NCBI GenBank assembly: GCA_026874595.1
Contig: CM049308.1
Coordinates: forward strand, 97,080,624 to 97,144,623
Length of the DNA stretch: 64,000 nt
Reading direction: 5' to 3'
Origin: Sipunculus nudus
Lineage: Eukaryota; Annelida; Sipuncula; Golfingiida; Sipunculidae
The position numbers and the translations under genes are program-made. Under the pieces are notes generated by a model. It was not told the DNA's origin, did not search any database, and saw only the letters and a program-made list of their open reading frames with translations. This document shows, one piece after another, positions 37,133 through 49,499 of this stretch (the stretch's first letter is position 1; the number at the start of each line of letters is the position of its first letter).

Positions 37133-37944
37133 CTAAAACAAAAAAACATAAATTATAAATAAGATATTTTAGGATTTATACCACTATTATTACATGATTA
37201 AAAATCGTCATAATATAATCATAAATCAAATGTTTTAAAATTTCAATTTTAAAAAGATTGCATTGAATGCGAATAAAATGGGCAAAAGGAAAATCCGATG
37301 ACGATCTCCGAGAAAACTCATTTACTAAACTAGAAATGCTCAGCCGCTCTGTATGAAGAAACTGTTCTATATAGCTTAGTAGTAGTAGTACATATATATG
37401 TTACAAGCCGGTTTGACATGTTCTGCGATACTTGAAATGACATGTATGGCCCTTCCACTGGCGGTGATAGGACTCAAGCTTATGGTTTATACAATCTAGG
37501 GGGCCGAGCACCCGAAACTTGTGTACAAGAACCTAAACAAAGCTAGTCTTTTTAAAAAGGTGTCAACCATTTACATTACAATTTAGGGATTTTATTTTTA
37601 GGACTTACTGTTTATAAGCTCACTGTGAACCTTCAAGTGTACACCGTCCCCGCTTCTTGTACCCGCAGTCTGTACCTGGTGTACCACCCGTTTCTATAGC
37701 TGTGATTTCTTTTCGTTATGTACCTGTACTATTTGTACATACCGCATATTGCCAATTATTAATCTCTATCGACGTCTAATATACGCCGCCAATGGTCCGT
37801 TCACCCTAAATGTCTCATAGTATTGCCTGACTGAACTTAAGTAATAAGTCCCTAACCTTGTTGCTAGTGACCATATACAATATCCGGGGAAAACGTGTTT
37901 GGTCTCGAACCAATTGAGCTTTACAATGGAGCTCACCTGTATGA
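36695..37944 (-). repeat. 1,250-bp tandem duplication covering the GPCR 5' part
   Basis: Bases 35,445-36,694 and 36,695-37,944 show no difference in the parts I compared. The junction shows four bases of microhomology (AACC): left edge AAAACC|C, right edge ATGAACC|T, junction ATGAACC|C. This fits a very recent replication- or end-joining-type duplication, or an assembly error. Confidence 0.9.
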
Positions 37945-37960
37945 ACCTGTACATATACAC
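37937..37960 (-). other. Probable non-coding first exon end and donor of the GPCR gene
   Basis: On the minus strand GGTTCATACAG|GTGAGCTCC gives a strong donor with exon end at 37,937. It pairs naturally with the UTR acceptor before the GPCR start codon. The exon's 5' end and promoter cannot be placed. Small upstream ATGs are present. Confidence 0.45.
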
Positions 37961-38925
37961 ATGGCGTGCGCTTCCAAGGACAACAATTCATTAAACAACT
38001 ATTTACACACTACACGCAGGTGTAGTATATTCATATAAAGGTATATTTGTGCACATATATGTATGTAAATTAGTATGTTAAGCATGTAATGTCAGGTACA
38101 CCAGCCATGCACGATCACCTGAGATTTATTGTTTGTTTTAATTAACAAAATTATGAAGCATTTAGTGATGACTGTCATAGTGCTTAAAGTAAGCCTTCGA
38201 TACAGTGCACATATCACTGAAGGCAGGCAAAATGTATCTATGTCGGGGGGGGGGGGGGGGTTTGGGGGGTAATCTTTATAAAGGCGGTTTCGTATCTATC
38301 TTTCAAGTCACACAGAATATGCCTGTTGTACAATAATGCGTGTCCGATTGGTGATACCATATAATATACGTATTTCACAAGGCTCATTTCTGGGACCGAT
38401 TCTTTCTCATAATGTATTAATAGCACGGCTAGTTTCTGATGCATACATGCATTATTTTTCATCTTATTAACAAACGACAGTAAAATATTCATTGTTAAAA
38501 ATGCGTTAATAATTCCTTTATCTAAATCCACATTTTACTTACTCATTTGAGGTTCTAGCATCAGCTGGGATGTCTGTTCTACTGTTATTGTTTAAGTTAC
38601 ACAAGAGAGTTAAAAAATATGATTTTTTTCCTCTCTTTACAAATCACACGTCCATGATTTAGTTCCCTCCAGTTATAATGTTACGTAATATTTCCAGTTC
38701 ATTACGTAATATTGGCACATTTATATGTACTAGGTTAAATATGGAATGATGTCTTTATTCTTACATGGTTTCCTTGATAAACCTTCGTCATATAAATTAC
38801 TATAGCATAGTTAAACCTGGCAATTACGACCACAAACGGGAACTTAATAATAGTGTTAATTCGCATTTTCGAGGTGGGGTCTATGAGAGGTCGGACTGTA
38901 ACAAGGAACTAACAACATTCACACA
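37961..38925. other. Intergenic, no gene seen
   Basis: AT-rich. Includes a run of about 17 G (near 38,244). A minus-strand frame at 38,238-38,531 starts inside this low-complexity area and has no usable motif. Confidence 0.5.
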
Positions 38926-38929
38926 GTAG

Positions 38930-40197
38930 GGGCACACGTTGTTATTTATGAGTCCTCTGTGTACACGGTATGGGCACACGTTGTTATTTATGAGTCCTCT
39001 GTGTACACGGTATGGGCACACGTTGTTATTTATGAGTCCTCTGTGTACACGGTATGGGCACACGTTATTTTTGAGTATTCTGAATACACACGGTATGGGC
39101 AAGCGTTGTTATTAATGATTACTCTGAATACACACGATATGGGTAGACGTTGTTATTTATGAGAACTCTGAATACACACGGTATGGGCACACGTTGTTAT
39201 TTTTGAGTACTCTGAATACACACGGTATGGGCACACGTTGTTAATTTTGAGTACTCTGAATACACACGGTATGGGTAAACGTTGATATTTATGAGAACTC
39301 TGAATACACACGGTATGGGTACATGTTGTTATTAATGATTACTCTGAATACACACGGTATGGGCAAGCGTTGTTATTAATGATTACTCTGAATACACACG
39401 ATATGGGCACACGTTGTTATTTATGAGAACTCTGAATACACACGGTATGGGCACACGTTATTTTTTAGTACTCTGAATACACACGGTATGGGCAAGCGTT
39501 GTTATTAATGATTACTCTGAATACACACGATATGGGCACACGTTGTTATTTATGAGAACTCTGAATACACACGGTATGGGCACACGTTGTTATTTTTGAG
39601 TACTCTGAATACACACGGTATGGGCACACGTTGTTATTTTTGAGTACTCTGAATACACACGGTATGGGTAAACGTTGATATTTATGAGAACTCTGAATAC
39701 ACACGGTATGGGTACATGTTGTTATTAATGATTACTCTGAATACACACGGTATGGGCAAGCGTTGTTATTAATGAGAACTCTGAATACACACGATATGGG
39801 CACACTTTGTTATTTATGAGAACTCTGAATACACACGGTATGGGCACACGTTGTTATTTATGAGAACTCTGAATACACACGGTATGGGCACACGTTATTT
39901 TTTAGTACTCTGAATACACACGGTATGGGCAAGCGTTGTTATTAACGATTACTCTGAATACACACGATATGGGCACACTTTGTTATTTATGAGAACTCTG
40001 AATACACACGGTATGGGCACACGTTGTCATTTTTGAGTACTCTGAATACACACGGTACGGGCACACGTTGTTATTAATAATTACTCTGAATACACACGGT
40101 ATGGGCACACGTTGTTATTTTTGATTACTCTGAATACACACGGTATGGGCACATATTGTTATTTTTGAGTACTCTGAATACACACGGTATGGGTAAA
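38930..40197 (+). repeat. 44-bp minisatellite, left half (about 28 units)
   Basis: CTCTGAATACACACGGTATG, GGCACACGTTG and TTATTTATGAGAA make the 44-bp unit, with many variants (AATGATTACT, TTTTGAGTACT). The first units have CCTCTGTGTACACGG. The array stops at the poly-T edge of the LINE. Confidence 0.95.
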
Positions 40198-40393
40198 AGT
40201 TTTTTTTTTTTTTTTCCTCCCTTTTAAGATGTCTCAGAATATTTTCTTGACCAGTTTGTTTATTTATTATCTTTTTCATCATCGACATCTGCCGGAACTT
40301 AGAATACAAACATTTACATGCATACAAGAGCAACAATGTTATACCGTAAATGTAAGAGTATTTCATTTAACTTTTTGAATTATCAAAATTGTA

Positions 40394-41374
40394 TCAACCC
40401 AATGATAACAATATACGTTTCCATTTTTGCTGATGTATTTCTGACTTTTTGTGTTTTTCGGCAACATTACGTTCCAATCTTTCTAATCTGATCAAATATT
40501 TCATAAATATATGAATGGATGGCGGATTTATCTTATCACGATAGGAAAACAGAACAAACTTAAAAATCAACAATAAAATATCTACAATGATCTTATAGGG
40601 GAAATTTTTATCACACCCCGTATAAATTAAAGCTGGAGTCAACCGTGGCATATTAATTCCAGCACTCTTTTCCCATGTTTTAAGCTGATTATAAAAGGTT
40701 TTACTCACATGACACTCGCAGAATATATGTACTACTGACTCATCTTCAATAAAACAATATGAACATCTTTTACTATCCATTATTCGCCAGTTGTACAGTT
40801 GTTCATTCACCGATAAAATATTAAATAGTACCCTATACTGAAATTGCCGCAGATACATGTCTAAGGTCGTACAATATACATGACTAACTGCCTCATCCCA
40901 ATTAAAATGGTCACCTAACAGATTATGTAACCTTTCTTTACAAATTGGTTCATATAGCTTTTTATTAATTACCATCGAATAAACAGTCTTAAACTTCACA
41001 TTTTCCAAATCATTTTTCGTTTCGTTTACCATCACAATGTTACCCTTCACTTCAAAGGATTCTATTTCATCTGGAATATTATTTAAAAATATTTCTTGTT
41101 TCCATTTCGCTGGAATCGCTTTCTGTTCTGATAGCCATGGTAAAAACGTTTTTATATACATGGGATTATCTATTGGAACGAAATCTTTTAAATCTTTAAC
41201 CCTTCCATTTTTGTTAAACATCTGAAAGACGTACTTTATACCTAGGTTAGCTATATGCGTATTAAAAATTGGTCTTTTGTCGACTCTGATACATTTATTG
41301 TTCCATACTTGTTGTAAACAAATATTAGCAATTGATTCAGGATTACACATTGTATATGACGCCCATGACTGCAA
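40394..41374 (-). pseudogene. LINE ORF, C-terminal part
   Basis: 326 codons downstream of the RT core. A CSYC...HIFCECH motif near residues 210-230 is typical of the RT C-terminus of L1/Tx1-like elements, where it may bind RNA. It is one of the longest surviving frames of the decayed LINE. Confidence 0.8.
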
Positions 41375-41432
41375 ACAGTAAAAATAAAAGGTAGGTAAAT
41401 TTTTGCCAATATTAGACGGATCAAAATTTGTA

Positions 41433-41798
41433 TCAACATATCTTAAACCACCAATACCTCTCAGATATACCTCTCAAGTTTGGTATGACTGTATACTTTG
41501 TTTCTAATAAATTCTTTAATCTTGCTATCCACATTACTCTTTGACTTTCAATGATAAAAGCTATATCCGGCAATCCTATGCCGCCACTTTCTGTCAATAC
41601 TTCATACTTGATTTTAGGCCTTCTGCCGTACCATATAAAATCAACAACACAGCTTTTTATTCGCTTAACAAACTCTCTTGGTGGTTCAATTATATTAACG
41701 ACATATAATAATTTTGAAATACACATGGATTTCAAGAGAATATTTCTACCAAAAATCGTTAGAGATCTAATGTTACACATACTGAGTGTCGTTTTCAT
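41433..41798 (-). pseudogene. LINE RT, thumb/connection fragment
   Basis: 121 codons with FIWYGRRPKIKYEVL and ESGGIGLPD, a conserved block after the RT core in L1/Tx1-like elements. It is separated from neighbouring fragments by frame breaks at both ends. Confidence 0.75.
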
Positions 41799-42274
41799 TT
41801 TGTTGTAAATACACTCAAAATTAAGTGATAGGATAACTTCAGGTTATATGTGTGCCATATTCCTAATATTTTTATGCCATTTTTATATAAATTAACCCAT
41901 TTAAAATCTTTGGTGCCAAGTGTATGTTCTTTGTTTTTTCCCATGTAGGCAGCTTCGCATTTATCATAATTAATCTGTACTGATGAGACCTTCCCAAATT
42001 TTCCCAATATATCCATAACCGATTGCATAGACTGAAAATCTTTAAGAAAATATGTTGTGTCGTCAGCGAATAGACATCGTTTAATCTCATAGCCGTTGAT
42101 ATCTATGCCCCTAACCGAACTGGAATGACGAACAAGTATTGCCAAAATTTCAATGACAAACAGGAATAAATAAGGGGCCAATGGATCCCCCTGCCGGGTT
42201 CCCCGTTCTAATTTAAAATAGCCAGTAGTGTATCCATTGTTTATCACACAGCTTTCCACGTCAAAGTGTAACAA
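41795..42274 (-). pseudogene. LINE RT, catalytic fragment with FADD
   Basis: 159 codons containing GTRQGDPLAP (RT motif B) and CLFADDTTYF (motif C, catalytic aspartates intact). A break near 42,275 separates it from the preceding fingers/palm fragment. Confidence 0.85.
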
Positions 42275-42280
42275 ACGAAC

Positions 42281-42691
42281 CTAGGTTAGAAAATCATGTC
42301 CAAAACCAAATCTCTCCAGTGTGGCGAAAAGAAAATTATAATCGATGGAGTCAAAGGCCGCTGCGAAGTCCACAGCAAAAATAATAGTGTTTCTATCTTG
42401 TAATCTACAGTATTCTAAAATATCAGAAATAAGACGATTAGTGTCAGATATTCTCCTGCCTTTTATAAATGCGCTCTGGTCTTCATTGATTAGTTTTGGA
42501 AGAATTGTCTGTATCCGTTTAACTAATACTTTACTTAATATTTTGACATCAACATTTAATAAACTTATTGACCGCCAAGATGACAGGTGTCTATTGTCCT
42601 TGCCTGGTTTCTCTATCAAAGTTATAACGGCTTGTTTTTGACTTGGAGTTAAAGCTCCATCTCTGAAACACTCATTAAGACAATTTAACAA
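42281..42691 (-). pseudogene. LINE RT, fingers/palm fragment
   Basis: 136 codons: LIEKPGKDNRHLSSWRSISL, then DQSAFIKGRRISD and FAVDFAAAFDSID (RT motif A Asp). Truncated at both ends by frame breaks. Confidence 0.85.
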
Positions 42692-42702
42692 ATCGTCACA
42701 TA

Positions 42703-43029
42703 TTATAGATCAAAAAAGGTTACATAAAATTCTTTCGGCAGACCGTCGTTCCCCGAAGTTTTATTATTTTTCATATCTTTTAATGCTATCAATATATCAT
42801 TCTTTGTAAGTGTACCTTCGCAGCTTAAAATGTCATTTTCAGACAAACGGGGAACATTGACTTTAGAAAGAAAATCAGAGCATTCACTCTCACTGGTATT
42901 TGTCTTTCTCGAATACTTTTGTTTGTAAAACAATCTTATTTCTTCCATAATTTCTTTGGAGCTTGTTAACTCTTTATCCGACTTAATTAATTTCTTAACA
43001 GTTGTTCTCGTTTTGTTTTTCCTTGCCAT
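42703..43029 (-). pseudogene. LINE linker and RT N-terminal fragment
   Basis: 108 codons with IRLFYKQKYS and KNNKTSGNDGLPKEFY, the region between endonuclease and RT. Confidence 0.8.
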
Positions 43030-43122
43030 ATTAAAAAAAAACTTAGTATTTCGTTCCCCTTCTTCAAACCATTCAACACGTGATCTTACTATCTGTCCAG
43101 CATTTAATTTTTCATAATATTC

Positions 43123-43909
43123 CTAAATTTTCTTTTTAATTTCATTATATATTGTTTGACTTGATTTTTTGTTTCTTGATAGATTTAACTCTGCATTATA
43201 CAGAGCCTTTTCAAGGTTTGACAGTTCCTCCCTCTCTTTCTTCCGCTTTTCTTTAAAGAATTTAATAGAAAATTCTCGTATTCTAAACTTTAAATATTCC
43301 CACCATTGTTTTGACCCCATACCATTTCTATCTTTGTTCCTCAAACTATTTACGTACTCCTTAAATTTACTTATAAACAGAGGGTCCTTTAATAATGATA
43401 TATTAAGTTTCCAATGTGAAGGCCCATATTCTCGTTCTGGTATCGAGTTAAAGTGACAAACAACGGCTGAATGATCTGTCAGAATAGCCGGAGCAATCTT
43501 TATATTTTTAACATGGGCATTCAGCTCACTATTTAAGAATATGTAATCAAGTCTGCGCTGCCGCAAAGGGGTTTTTGATCTCCAAGTGTATAGACGCTCC
43601 TCTGGGTTCCTTATCCTAAACAAGTCAATTAATTCAAACGCTGACATCATATTTTTAATCAGTTTTACAGATTTAACTTTGGTTTTAAAGCTTGTCTCGT
43701 CTGCATCAAGCTCATTCAGACAAACATTAAAATCACCTCCCCATATTACCTTCATTGCAGAGTCAACTTGCAATGAATTAATTTCATCCCATATATGTTG
43801 GTAAAAACGAACTTGCTCTGGCTCTGTATTAGGTGCATACGTATTTATAAATAAAAAATCATATACCTATTCCCCTGACATTTAACGTTAATACTGAAAA
43901 ATTAAACAT
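43123..43909 (-). pseudogene. LINE AP endonuclease, internally deleted
   Basis: The frame beginning near 43,909 gives LTLNVRGI, then a stop. The nearby frame resumes at INTYAPNTEPEQ, so roughly 100 codons of the nuclease core appear deleted. From there VIWGGDFN, RLDYIFLNSEL and TDHSAVVCHF are intact to about 43,123. Confidence 0.8.
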
Positions 43910-44338
43910 AAAGATTCGGCTTCAGTTATCTTGGATATTTTCATGGCCCGCCAACATATATTACGTACAAAATCACACACATAAATATTCGGTTTGTTAA
44001 CAATATATATCCCCTTGACCAGGTACATCTGAGATAATCTCAAAATATCAACTTTTGTCGTGATAATACAGTAACTGAAGAAAATAACAATGCTTATAGT
44101 AATAACAAAATTATATATAAGCATATATAGCACTTGGCGCCACTCGATAAAAATTAGATAATGAACATTATTTGAAAAAAAATCAGTGAATAAAGAATAC
44201 GGGAGGTAAAGGTTCAGTGAGAATCAAATGTCACCCGCATCCCTTAAAGAATAGATATAATTACACTGATTTTTTATTACCGAAATGTGTGGATTTAATA
44301 TGTTGAGACCGGCTCCGTTTTTTTTTTTTGTTTTTTTT

Positions 44339-45826
44339 TTATGATTACTCCTCCCAATAGCAATACGGGAATATTGAATCTCTGAATACACACGATTTGG
44401 GCACACGTTGTTGTTTATGAGAACTCTTAGTTCACACGATTTGGGCACACGTTGTTGTTTATGAGAACTCTCAATTCACACGGTACGGGTACACGTTGTT
44501 GTTTATGAGAACTCTCAATTCACACGGTACGGGTACACGTTGTTGTTTATGAGAACTCGCAATTCCATGGTATGGGTACACGTTGTTGTTTATGAGAACT
44601 CTCAATTCACACGGTATGGGTACACGTTGTTGTTTATGAAAACTCTCAATTCACACAGTATGGGCACACGTTGTTGTTTATGAAAACTCTCAATTCACAC
44701 GGTATGGGCACACGTTGTTGTTTATGAAAACTCTCAATTCACATGGTATGGGCACACGTTGTTGTTTATGAGAACTCTCAATTCACACGGTATGGGCACA
44801 CGTTGTTGTTAATGAGACCTCTCAATTCACACGGTATGGGCACACGTTGTTGTTAATGAGAACTCTCAATTCACACGGTATGGGCACACGTTGTTGTTTA
44901 TGAGAACTCTCAATTCACACGGTATGGGCACACGTTGTTGTTTATGAGAACTCTCAATTCACACGGTATGGGCACACGTTGTTGTTTATGAGAACTCTCA
45001 ATTCACACGGTATGGGTACACGTTGTTGTTTATGAGAACTCTCAATTCACACGGTATGGGTACACGTTGTTGTTTATGAGAACTCTCAATTCACACGGTA
45101 TGGGTACACGTTGTTGTTTATGAGAACTCTCAATTCACACGGTATGGGTACACGTTGTTGTTTATGAGAACTCTCAATTCACACGGTATGGGTACACGTT
45201 GTTGTTTATGAGAACTCTCAATTCACACGGTATGGGCACACGTTGTTGTTAATGAGACCTCTCAATTCACACGGTATGGGTACACGTTGTTGTTTATGAG
45301 AACTCTCAATTCACACGGTATGGGTACACGTTGTTGTTTATGAGAACTCTCAATTCACACGGTATGGGTACACGTTGTTGTTTATGAGAACTCTCAATTC
45401 ACACGGTATGGGTACACGTTGTTGTTTATGAGAACTCTCAATTCACACGGTATGGGTACACGTTGTTGTTTATGAGAACTCTCAATTCACACGGTATGGG
45501 TACACGTTGTTGTTTATGAGAACTCTCAATTCACACGGTATGGGTACACGTTGTTGTTTATGAGAACTCTCAATTCACACGGTATGGGTACACGTTGTTG
45601 TTTATGAGAACTCTCAATTCACACGGTATGGGTACACGTTGTTGTTTATGAGAACTCTCAATTCACACGGTATGGGTACACGTTGTTGTTTATGAGAACT
45701 CTCAATTCACACGGTATGGGTACACGTTGTTGTTTATGAGAACTCTCAATTCACACGGTATGGGTACACGTTGTTGTTTATGAGAACTCTCAATTCACAC
45801 GGTATGGGTACACGTTATTTTTGAGT
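44339..45826 (+). repeat. 44-bp minisatellite, right half (about 33 units)
   Basis: The same family as the left half but with its own consensus: CTCTCAATTCACACGGTATG, GGTACACGTTG and TTGTTTATGAGAA, period 44 (45,001 and 45,045). The first unit after the LINE still has the left-type CTCTGAATACACACG. Units from about 44,990 to 45,800 are nearly all identical, showing recent expansion. Confidence 0.95.
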
Positions 45827-46004
45827 ACTCTGTGTCAGAACAGTAGAATAATTATCATTAATAATTGAGTTTATCATCCATTTCTGTATGATAACATGGG
45901 AAATTAACACAAAACATCTCTAGCCGTTTAATTAGTTATGTTGATGAACTAGTTAAATCCGATTGAAAGTTACAAATTCATTACCAGGCAGGTCTGGAGC
46001 GTGA

Positions 46005-46989
46005 ACTTAATGATAACGATATTACACTAGGTACAATGATAACGGTATTACAATTTGTACAATGATAACTGTATTGCAAGAGGCACAATGATAATGATAT
46101 TACAATATAAACAGTGATAACGATATAACAATATGTACAGTGATAATGATATAACAACATGTACAACGATAACGATATTATCATATGTACAACGATAACC
46201 ATATTACAATATGTACAGTGATAACGATATTATCATATGTACAATGATAACTATATTACAATATGTACAGTGAAAACGATATTATCATATGTACAATGAT
46301 AAACATATTACAATGTGTACAATGTTAACTATATACAATATGTACAATGATAACGATATAACAATACGAACAGTCATATTGATATTACAATATATACAAT
46401 GATAACGATATTATCATATGTACAAAGATAACGTTATTACAATATATACAGTCATATGAAAATTCCAATATGTACAATGATAACGATATTATCATATGTA
46501 CAATGATAACGATATTACAATATGTACAATGATAACGATATTACAATATGTACAATAATAGCCATATTACAATATGTACAATGATAACGATATTACAATA
46601 TATGCAGTGATAACGATATCACAATATGTACAATGATAGCGATATTACAATATGTACAGTCATATTGATATTACAATTGTAAAATGATAACCACATTACA
46701 ATATGTACAATGATAACCATATTACAATATGTACAGTGATAACCATATTACAATATGTACAATGATAGCGATATTACAATATGTACAATGTTAACGATAT
46801 AACATTATGTACAATGATAACGATATTACAATATGTACAATAATAACCATATTACAATATGTACAGTGATAACCATATTACAATATGTACAATGATAGCG
46901 ATATTACAATATGTAGAATGTTAACGATATTACAATATGTACAATGATAACGGTATTACAATATGTACAATGATAACCATATTGCAATA
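46005..46989 (+). repeat. 26-bp minisatellite (about 38 units)
   Basis: CAATGATAACGATATTACAA and TATGTA repeat every 26 bp (46,501 and 46,527) with many AT-level variants. The array ends abruptly at the LTR. Confidence 0.95.
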
Positions 46990-47907
46990 TGTTGTTTCGG
47001 AACCTAATAACAACAGATCACGTAGACGTGATAAGCATAAATTTTGTTATGGAGATAAAAAAATCAGATTTCGCAACACTAGGCAGCGTGAAATGTGTAG
47101 GGGAATGAATAATTAAGTCAGTGGTTTTTTTTGTCAACAAATAATTATAATTTATTCTCAGAACAATCCTAACATTACAATACACTAAATCTTGTATACA
47201 ATTACACAGTGCAACAATAATAAAAATGTACAGTACAAGAGTGTCCGGATCCTAGGCTTTGATTTCTGGATACCACCACTGTCACCGCTCAACAGGAGTC
47301 CTTTAACACATATAATCCACGTAAATAATTCAAATACATCTTCTCAGAGAATAGTCTTTTGTAAGCTCGAAAACAATATGTTGTAATCCATAAGTGAAGT
47401 TCTAATAAATAATCCCAAAGGCAAACTAAAAACAAATCGTATACAGTCTGTAAAATCCATAGAATATCTATAAGTTTAGAATTTTCGGAAAGGTCCCAAA
47501 AACTGACGAGAGAAACACACTCTCCCGTGTCCGCTGGTATTTTTCTCTCCTCTGACTCTAAACACAGCCCCTATTTTTAGCTTTTTCACCCGAAGCCCAG
47601 GGACTTCCATTTTCACGAACATTCCAAACACAACAATACACCTGCGCCCACAACGCCTGAACAGACCCGAACCATCTTGAACACAAAGAACGCTGTGACT
47701 CCACACAACAATACACGTGCGCCCACAGCGCTTGAACAGATCCGGACCATCTAGACTACACCGAGTACTGTGTTTGCACTCCGCGAGAGTTCAGCAAGTG
47801 CGGCTCCCACAGCAGCGCACAGGGTCTGCGCTTAACACGAATCAGAATGCCTAGCACATGCCAAGTTATGTAATATCCCGCGAATAATAAAACAGATACA
47901 TGTAACA
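46990..47907 (-). mobile_element. LTR of a gypsy-type retrotransposon
   Basis: In plus orientation it starts TGTTGTTTCGG after the minisatellite and ends CATGTAACA. On the minus strand it therefore runs TGTTACATG...AACA, with TG...CA termini. A purine-rich GGAGGGGGAG just upstream on the minus strand (47,908-47,920) fits a polypurine tract. About 918 bp. No second LTR was found in the window. Confidence 0.65.
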
Positions 47908-48152
47908 CTCCCCCTCCTGTAAGAAAAAAGAAAGTTTTCTCTACAAAAATTTCCTTTTGCGATCACATTTCACTAAATTTTTACAACATTTCAAAACCAT
48001 CTTGTTTACAACATTACATAAACATTTCGTTTACAACATTTCATAAACATCTCGATAAGCAATCAGCAAGTACATTTTCTTTCCCTTTAATGTGTCTGAT
48101 TTCAAGAATATAATACTGTTAAAACAAACTCCATCTCAACAATCTCTGATTT

Positions 48153-48401
48153 TTACACTTTTAACTTGTTCATGAACGTGAGAGGATTGTGATCACTGAA
48201 GACAATGACAGGCCTGAATGATAAAGTAACATAAACTTCAAAATGCTGCAATGCCAAAATCAAAGCCAAACATTGTTTTACAATAGTGGAGTAGTTTATC
48301 TGGGTTGCATTAAACTTTCTTGAAAAATAACAAATTGGATGATCTATGCCTTCACTTCCTTTTTTGTAACAACACAGCACCAGCAGCAGTATCACTAGCA
48401 T
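48153..48401 (-). pseudogene. Gypsy RNase H fragment
   Basis: 83 codons with YKKGSEGIDHPICYFSRKFN, NYSTIVKQCLALILALQHFE and FSDHNPLTFM, typical of the gypsy RNase H domain. Its C-terminal part is missing and the sequence leads into the LTR region. Confidence 0.85.
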
Positions 48402-48659
48402 CTACAGCTAACTTTAAGGGTACAAAAAAGTCTGGAGCTGCCAAAACTGGTGAACTTTGCAGAATTGCTTTCAAATTTTGAAATGCATTTTCACACTGAC
48501 AATTCCATATAAACTTTTGTTTCTTCTTTAAAATTTTGTTAAAGGTTCAGCTACAGCAGAACAATCTGGACAAAACTTCCTGTAGTGTCCAACGATACCA
48601 AGAAAACGCATTATTTGGTTTTTGTTCTCTGGTCTAGGAAATGCAGAAATAGCACTTAT

Positions 48660-49414
48660 TTAAACATCAACAGGTTTTACTTGACCCTGCCCTACAATAT
48701 GACCCAAAAATGTTACTTGTGCATGGCAGAACTCAGATTTGACTGAGCTGACGGTCAGACGTGCTTCGCCGAGTCTTTCGAAGAGGTCGCGAAGAATTTG
48801 CAGATGTTTCTCCCAGGTCTCACTGTACACGATGAGGTCATCAATATACATATGCGTCGCGCCCCTGAATGTCCTTGGCCTTGACAACCATATGGATGAG
48901 GCGCTGGAACGTGTCTTTCGAGTTTTCATGCCAAACGGCATAACTTTACACTGTTACAGTCCTTGCGGCGTCATAAATGCGGACACTTCTTCCACTCGTT
49001 CTGTCAGCGGAACTTGCCAGAATCCTTTTAGCAAGCTAAGACATATCTGGAGCTACCGACTCTATCAATACAATCATGGATCCTATGAATCGGGAACGTG
49101 TCAGTCTTAGTAACAGAGTTCAGTTTTCGATAATCTGTGCACATACGGTAATTTCCATCAGGTTGGGGGACAAGAATACATGGTGAACTCCAGTCACTGT
49201 TACTAGGTTCAATAAAATCATTGTCCAGCAAATATTGAACCTCATCTTGTAGATACTTTTGCTTTTCTGGATTAAGTCTATAAGGATGCTGCTGGACTGC
49301 GTTTGCCTCGCGAACATCGATGTCATGGCACAATATGTTACAAATGTCTATAATTTTGCAGCAGGTTCTTGAGGCTTTTTTGTTGCAATGCGGTGAGGTG
49401 TGACAGTTTGGCAT
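48660..49414 (-). pseudogene. Gypsy reverse transcriptase fragments
   Basis: The first frame (49,414-49,028) has YLLDNDFIEPSNSDWSSPCI and CTDYRKLNSVTKTDTFPI. After a frame break the second (48,941-48,660) has the catalytic YIDDLIVYSETWEKHL and FCHAQVTFLGHIVGQG. The catalytic YIDD is intact, but the palm between the fragments is disrupted. Confidence 0.85.
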
Positions 49415-49499
49415 CCAGGTTGTTAAGCACGTCTGAGTTTTTTAGTGGTACTGTTCCATACTGAATGTCTACATCACACTTACGATCAGTATCTACTTT

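Larger units (their letters stand above)
40198..44317 (-). mobile_element. L1/Tx1-like non-LTR retrotransposon (LINE), decayed
   Basis: The poly-T at 40,200-40,216 is the minus-strand poly(A) tail. Going 5' to 3' on the minus strand, an endonuclease start (LTLNVRGI, about 43,900) is followed by a deletion. Then come YAPNTEPEQ, GGDFN (about 43,735), RLDYIF and TDHSAV, the end of an AP-type endonuclease. The RT follows in broken frames: GNDGLPKEFY, SISLLN, DQSAFIKGRRIS, AVDFAAAFDS, GTRQGDPLAP and the catalytic FADD (42,070-42,059). LTESGGIGLPD leads to a C-terminal CSYC...HIFCEC zinc-finger-like motif near 40,740. At least four frameshifts or stops make it inactive. The motif set fits the L1/Tx1 branch. 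No ORF1 is seen. Confidence 0.9.

Noticed and set aside
38238-38531. 97-codon minus frame that might be the end of another GPCR
   Set aside because: It begins over a poly-G tract, lacks a credible NPxxY region, and has no upstream receptor sequence.
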